NCBI GenBank assembly: GCA_015501585.1
Contig: JADNRY010000370.1
Location: forward strand, 1 to 59,783
Length of the DNA stretch: 59,783 nucleotides
Reading direction: 5' to 3'
DNA from: Rhodocollybia butyracea
Taxonomy: Eukaryota; Basidiomycota; Agaricomycetes; Agaricales; Omphalotaceae
The position numbers and the translations under genes were made by a program. How positions within the stretch are numbered: the first letter of the stretch is position 1; each line of letters opens with the position of its first letter. The notes under the pieces were generated by a model. It saw only the letters and a list, made by a program, of their open reading frames with translations. It had not been told where the DNA came from and did not search any database. Below are positions 57,506-59,783 of this stretch, piece by piece.

Positions 57506-59359
57506 TTATACCAATAATGCGGCGCCTAAGCATAACAATCCAAATAACACTTTGTATATTCTCGAAGAGCAGAAAATAGCTATTGTCACAGAACACAATG
57601 CACCTTGTAGACTCGTTGTCCGTTTCATCTTATGACCCCTTTCAGCTCTGCTCCGTATACTTGAATTCCAATCCAAAGGGCGCAAATTGGCATCAGAAAA
57701 GCAGTGAACTACACTGGTACTAAGTCTAGAATCCTTGGCGGAGGGACGTATCCGAAGAGTAGTTGAGATGGCATTCCGAGATCCAACACTAGCGGTTCGG
57801 CAGTGCTCGCCTATGAAAGGTTGAGAAAGCAGTGAAGCCCTGTCGACAGCGTATGTTTGTACTGATGCACAAGCTATACATCCAGTCAGCGCTCGGTATT
57901 CTGCGATCCCAGCGCAGATGATTACTTTGTCAGGACTGTGTGGGAAAACAGGGGAAACAGAGTTAGGAATGAACGACGCAAGAATGAAAAAGAATGGGTA
58001 ACACAATATGGAAGCAAAAGAAAGGGAAGGAAGAGAAGAAGAAAGCAGGAGCATATCGGTGAGGAAAACAGGGAACGATATGGAAAATGAGTGGTGGATG
58101 AAGAACGAAACAACAGGCAAAGTCCAGCGCGAAAACAAACCAGGAGGGAAGACAGAGAAAGATGAGAGAAAGATATAGGATAGGAGATCTGAAAGACGGA
58201 GAAGACGGAGAAGTTACGGTGAGAACTAAGTATACAAGTATACTAGAAATCCCAAAACGGAATCAAAAACGGAATGGAAAGAAAAAAAACAGCGTGAAAC
58301 CCAAAAGAAAAGAAAAAAGACCCTCACCATCTGCATCGTAGGCCCATGCGACCTCACCCCGCTTCCCATTACCCTCAGTCGCAACCGTCAACTCTTCCCA
58401 GAGACTCCATTCATCTTCTCAGTTTCATCCCTGCTGTCAGAACGTTCCCCCCGCCACGATTTCGATTTCATTTTCATCTCCATCCGACTCTTCAAGCACA
58501 TCCTTCAGGCGCATATTCTCCCCCGCCCTCCCTCCTCCCACCCCACCCCGACCCTCAACGAACTCGTCAGAACAATGCCAGGGTGCGCCAAATGGAAATA
58601 GACATAGATGAATTCACCTTGGGCTCCGAGAAATAAACCCTTCCCCATATCGCCCAACCACATCTTCGGAACATGAGAAATTGTCTATAGGCTGGGGATG
58701 CTGAGTGATAATCAACAGGAATATCGACGTAAGGAGAACGGGGGCAAAAAAAGTGGCGACTGGAAGAGCCTCATGGTGAAGGTAGTCGACCTAGAAGTGT
58801 AGAGGCGCCGCAGTGCAATCCATGTCTGCAATTTTTCGGATGCGCCAAATCTATGTACGGGCCATGCCAGGTTCTCGTACAGCACGAAGCACACTGTAAT
58901 CGGTGACGGCTCCAAGTACGCATTGTACGCGTCCTGCGAGATGATCCATAACAAGGCATCACGGTATAGTTCTGATGGCCGAGGACAATGGAGAGTGTGT
59001 ACGTAGATGTCGATGAGGAGGAAATAGTATGGGCTGGGTTGTTGGATGTGGTGCTGAGGGAGAGATGGAAGAATAGATTGTAGATGATAGCCGGATCCGG
59101 AGAAGAGATAGAACGGCATTTGTGAGTGGGCTGAAGGGAAGCTGTATTCGAGGAGATGATTTCCTAGGGCTGACGCGCCGACGAGGGGTGTGAAGCGGTG
59201 CAATCCGAGAAAACAACGACAGCAAGTATTATGAGATGCACAGGATAGAGTCAAAATCAAAACCCGAGAAAAGTCCGCTCGCGTCGCGACCCAGTTCGTG
59301 AAAAAAGAAGCGCGAGGAGAACAAGAAGACCGACAAAAAATGGAAAACAGACAGGACAA
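57506..59359 (-). pseudogene. PAP2-family phosphatase, decayed copy 4
   Basis: The 59359-58712 frame contains NHLLEYSFPSAHSQMPFYLF (the PSTHSTNAV region, degraded), LHCPRPSELYRDALLWI (second PAP2 motif, degraded) and VCFVLYENLAWPVHRFGAS. In a shifted frame the membrane segment LLIITQHPQPIDNFSCSEDV corresponds to the HP.PxD.C.CFED block near the C-terminus of dihydrosphingosine-1-phosphate-phosphatase-like proteins. After a GTGAGGGTC donor (about 58335), the last exon near 57940 contains DKVIICAGIA. It is the longest-preserved copy but still has several frame breaks. It is followed directly by the MYND gene, as in copy 2. Confidence 0.6.
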
Positions 59360-59783
59360 ACATACTTAACACTGGAGTAGAGATTGTCAAATTAAAAAAA
59401 GGTCACCGGCACCTGTGAGTTGTCATTTCACAGCTAGCCGTTCTTCAATCCATCATAGCTGGCCATACAGCTAGGTATAATCATCGCGCAGGTTAAAGGT
59501 GCAACGTTGGAGTTTGGCATTGATTCGAGTGTAAAAGGTAGTAAGAGCTTGGGCGTCAACTTTTTCGAGTGTAGAGTCGGCATGTCGCATGTGACTCCAG
59601 CGCTAAATTTCGATCTCTTTCGATTATTTAGTTGGACAAACCTCAAGTAGTTCTTATGGTGTTCTCTTCTTTCTGCATCGGATCATTGCTACTGGCATGG
59701 TGATTCGCCTATCGCGGTCTTGCTTTTGCTTTTGCCTGTTCCGTTGGAACCCAGATGCCTCTTACAATTTAATACAAAGCCTT
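59360..59783. other. Upstream flank of PAP2 copy 4
   Basis: Blocks such as CACCTGTGAG, TAGCTGGCCATACAGCTAGG and GTCGCATGTGACTCCAGCG correspond to the upstream flanks of copies 1 and 2, so promoters were duplicated with the gene. No gene is visible at the window end. Confidence 0.45.

Overview
This window looks like nuclear DNA of an Agaricomycete (mushroom-forming basidiomycete). Genes are split by many introns of about 45-60 bp with GT..AG ends, and the recognisable families are typical of that group: a helicase paired with a DUF6589 protein, a DUF6534-type membrane protein, FunK1 kinase, F-box/LRR proteins, a MYND protein, a YAT-type amino-acid permease, and trichodiene-synthase-like and sesquiterpene synthases. 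It is an accessory, transposon-rich region. Much of the gene content is broken, duplicated or split by insertions, and long stretches hold no gene I can recognise.

Layout. 1-577: cytochrome P450 5' remnant (-). 1061-10642: a 9.58 kb element with CACTA/CACTG ends, terminal inverted repeats (TIRs) and a 3-bp AGT duplication. It carries a divergent gene pair, a RecQ-like helicase (4348-6908, -) and a DUF6589 protein (6995-10243, +). Its left end has been split by a 460-bp hairpin and by a 2.44 kb palindromic element. 11.6-14.2 kb: a single-pass membrane protein (-) and a small Cys-containing protein (+). 14.8-16.2 kb: decayed copy of an unknown gene family whose intact copy lies at 38.2-39.6 kb (-). 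17.1-20.7 kb: F-box pseudogene and a second, broken helicase/DUF6589-type locus cut by a 430-bp MITE. 22.6-24.7 kb: 7-TM-like DUF6534 gene. 28.8-30.7 kb: amino-acid permease. 31.7-34.7 kb: tandem duplications and a fragmented gene containing an 862-bp Mutator-like element. 35-37 kb: FunK1 remnant and a possible beta-trefoil protein.

40.1-59.4 kb is dominated by four decayed copies, all on the minus strand, of a PAP2-family phosphatase gene resembling dihydrosphingosine-1-phosphate phosphatase. Interspersed are a TRI5-like terpene cyclase (44.2-45.4 kb, +), a 5'-truncated sesquiterpene synthase (48.2-50.05 kb, -) whose intron carries a hAT-like element with a mariner-type MITE nested inside it, an F-box gene (53.3-54.8 kb) and a MYND-finger gene (56.0-57.5 kb).

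The most notable system is the 1061-10642 element. A helicase gene and a DUF6589 gene, sharing an 86-bp intergenic region, sit between matching inverted termini with a target-site duplication. This suggests that the widespread fungal DUF6589/helicase pair is the gene content of a CACTA-ended DNA transposon. The boundaries are visible in the sequence; the mobility function is inference. Exon boundaries throughout are read by eye from splice consensus and protein-family fit.
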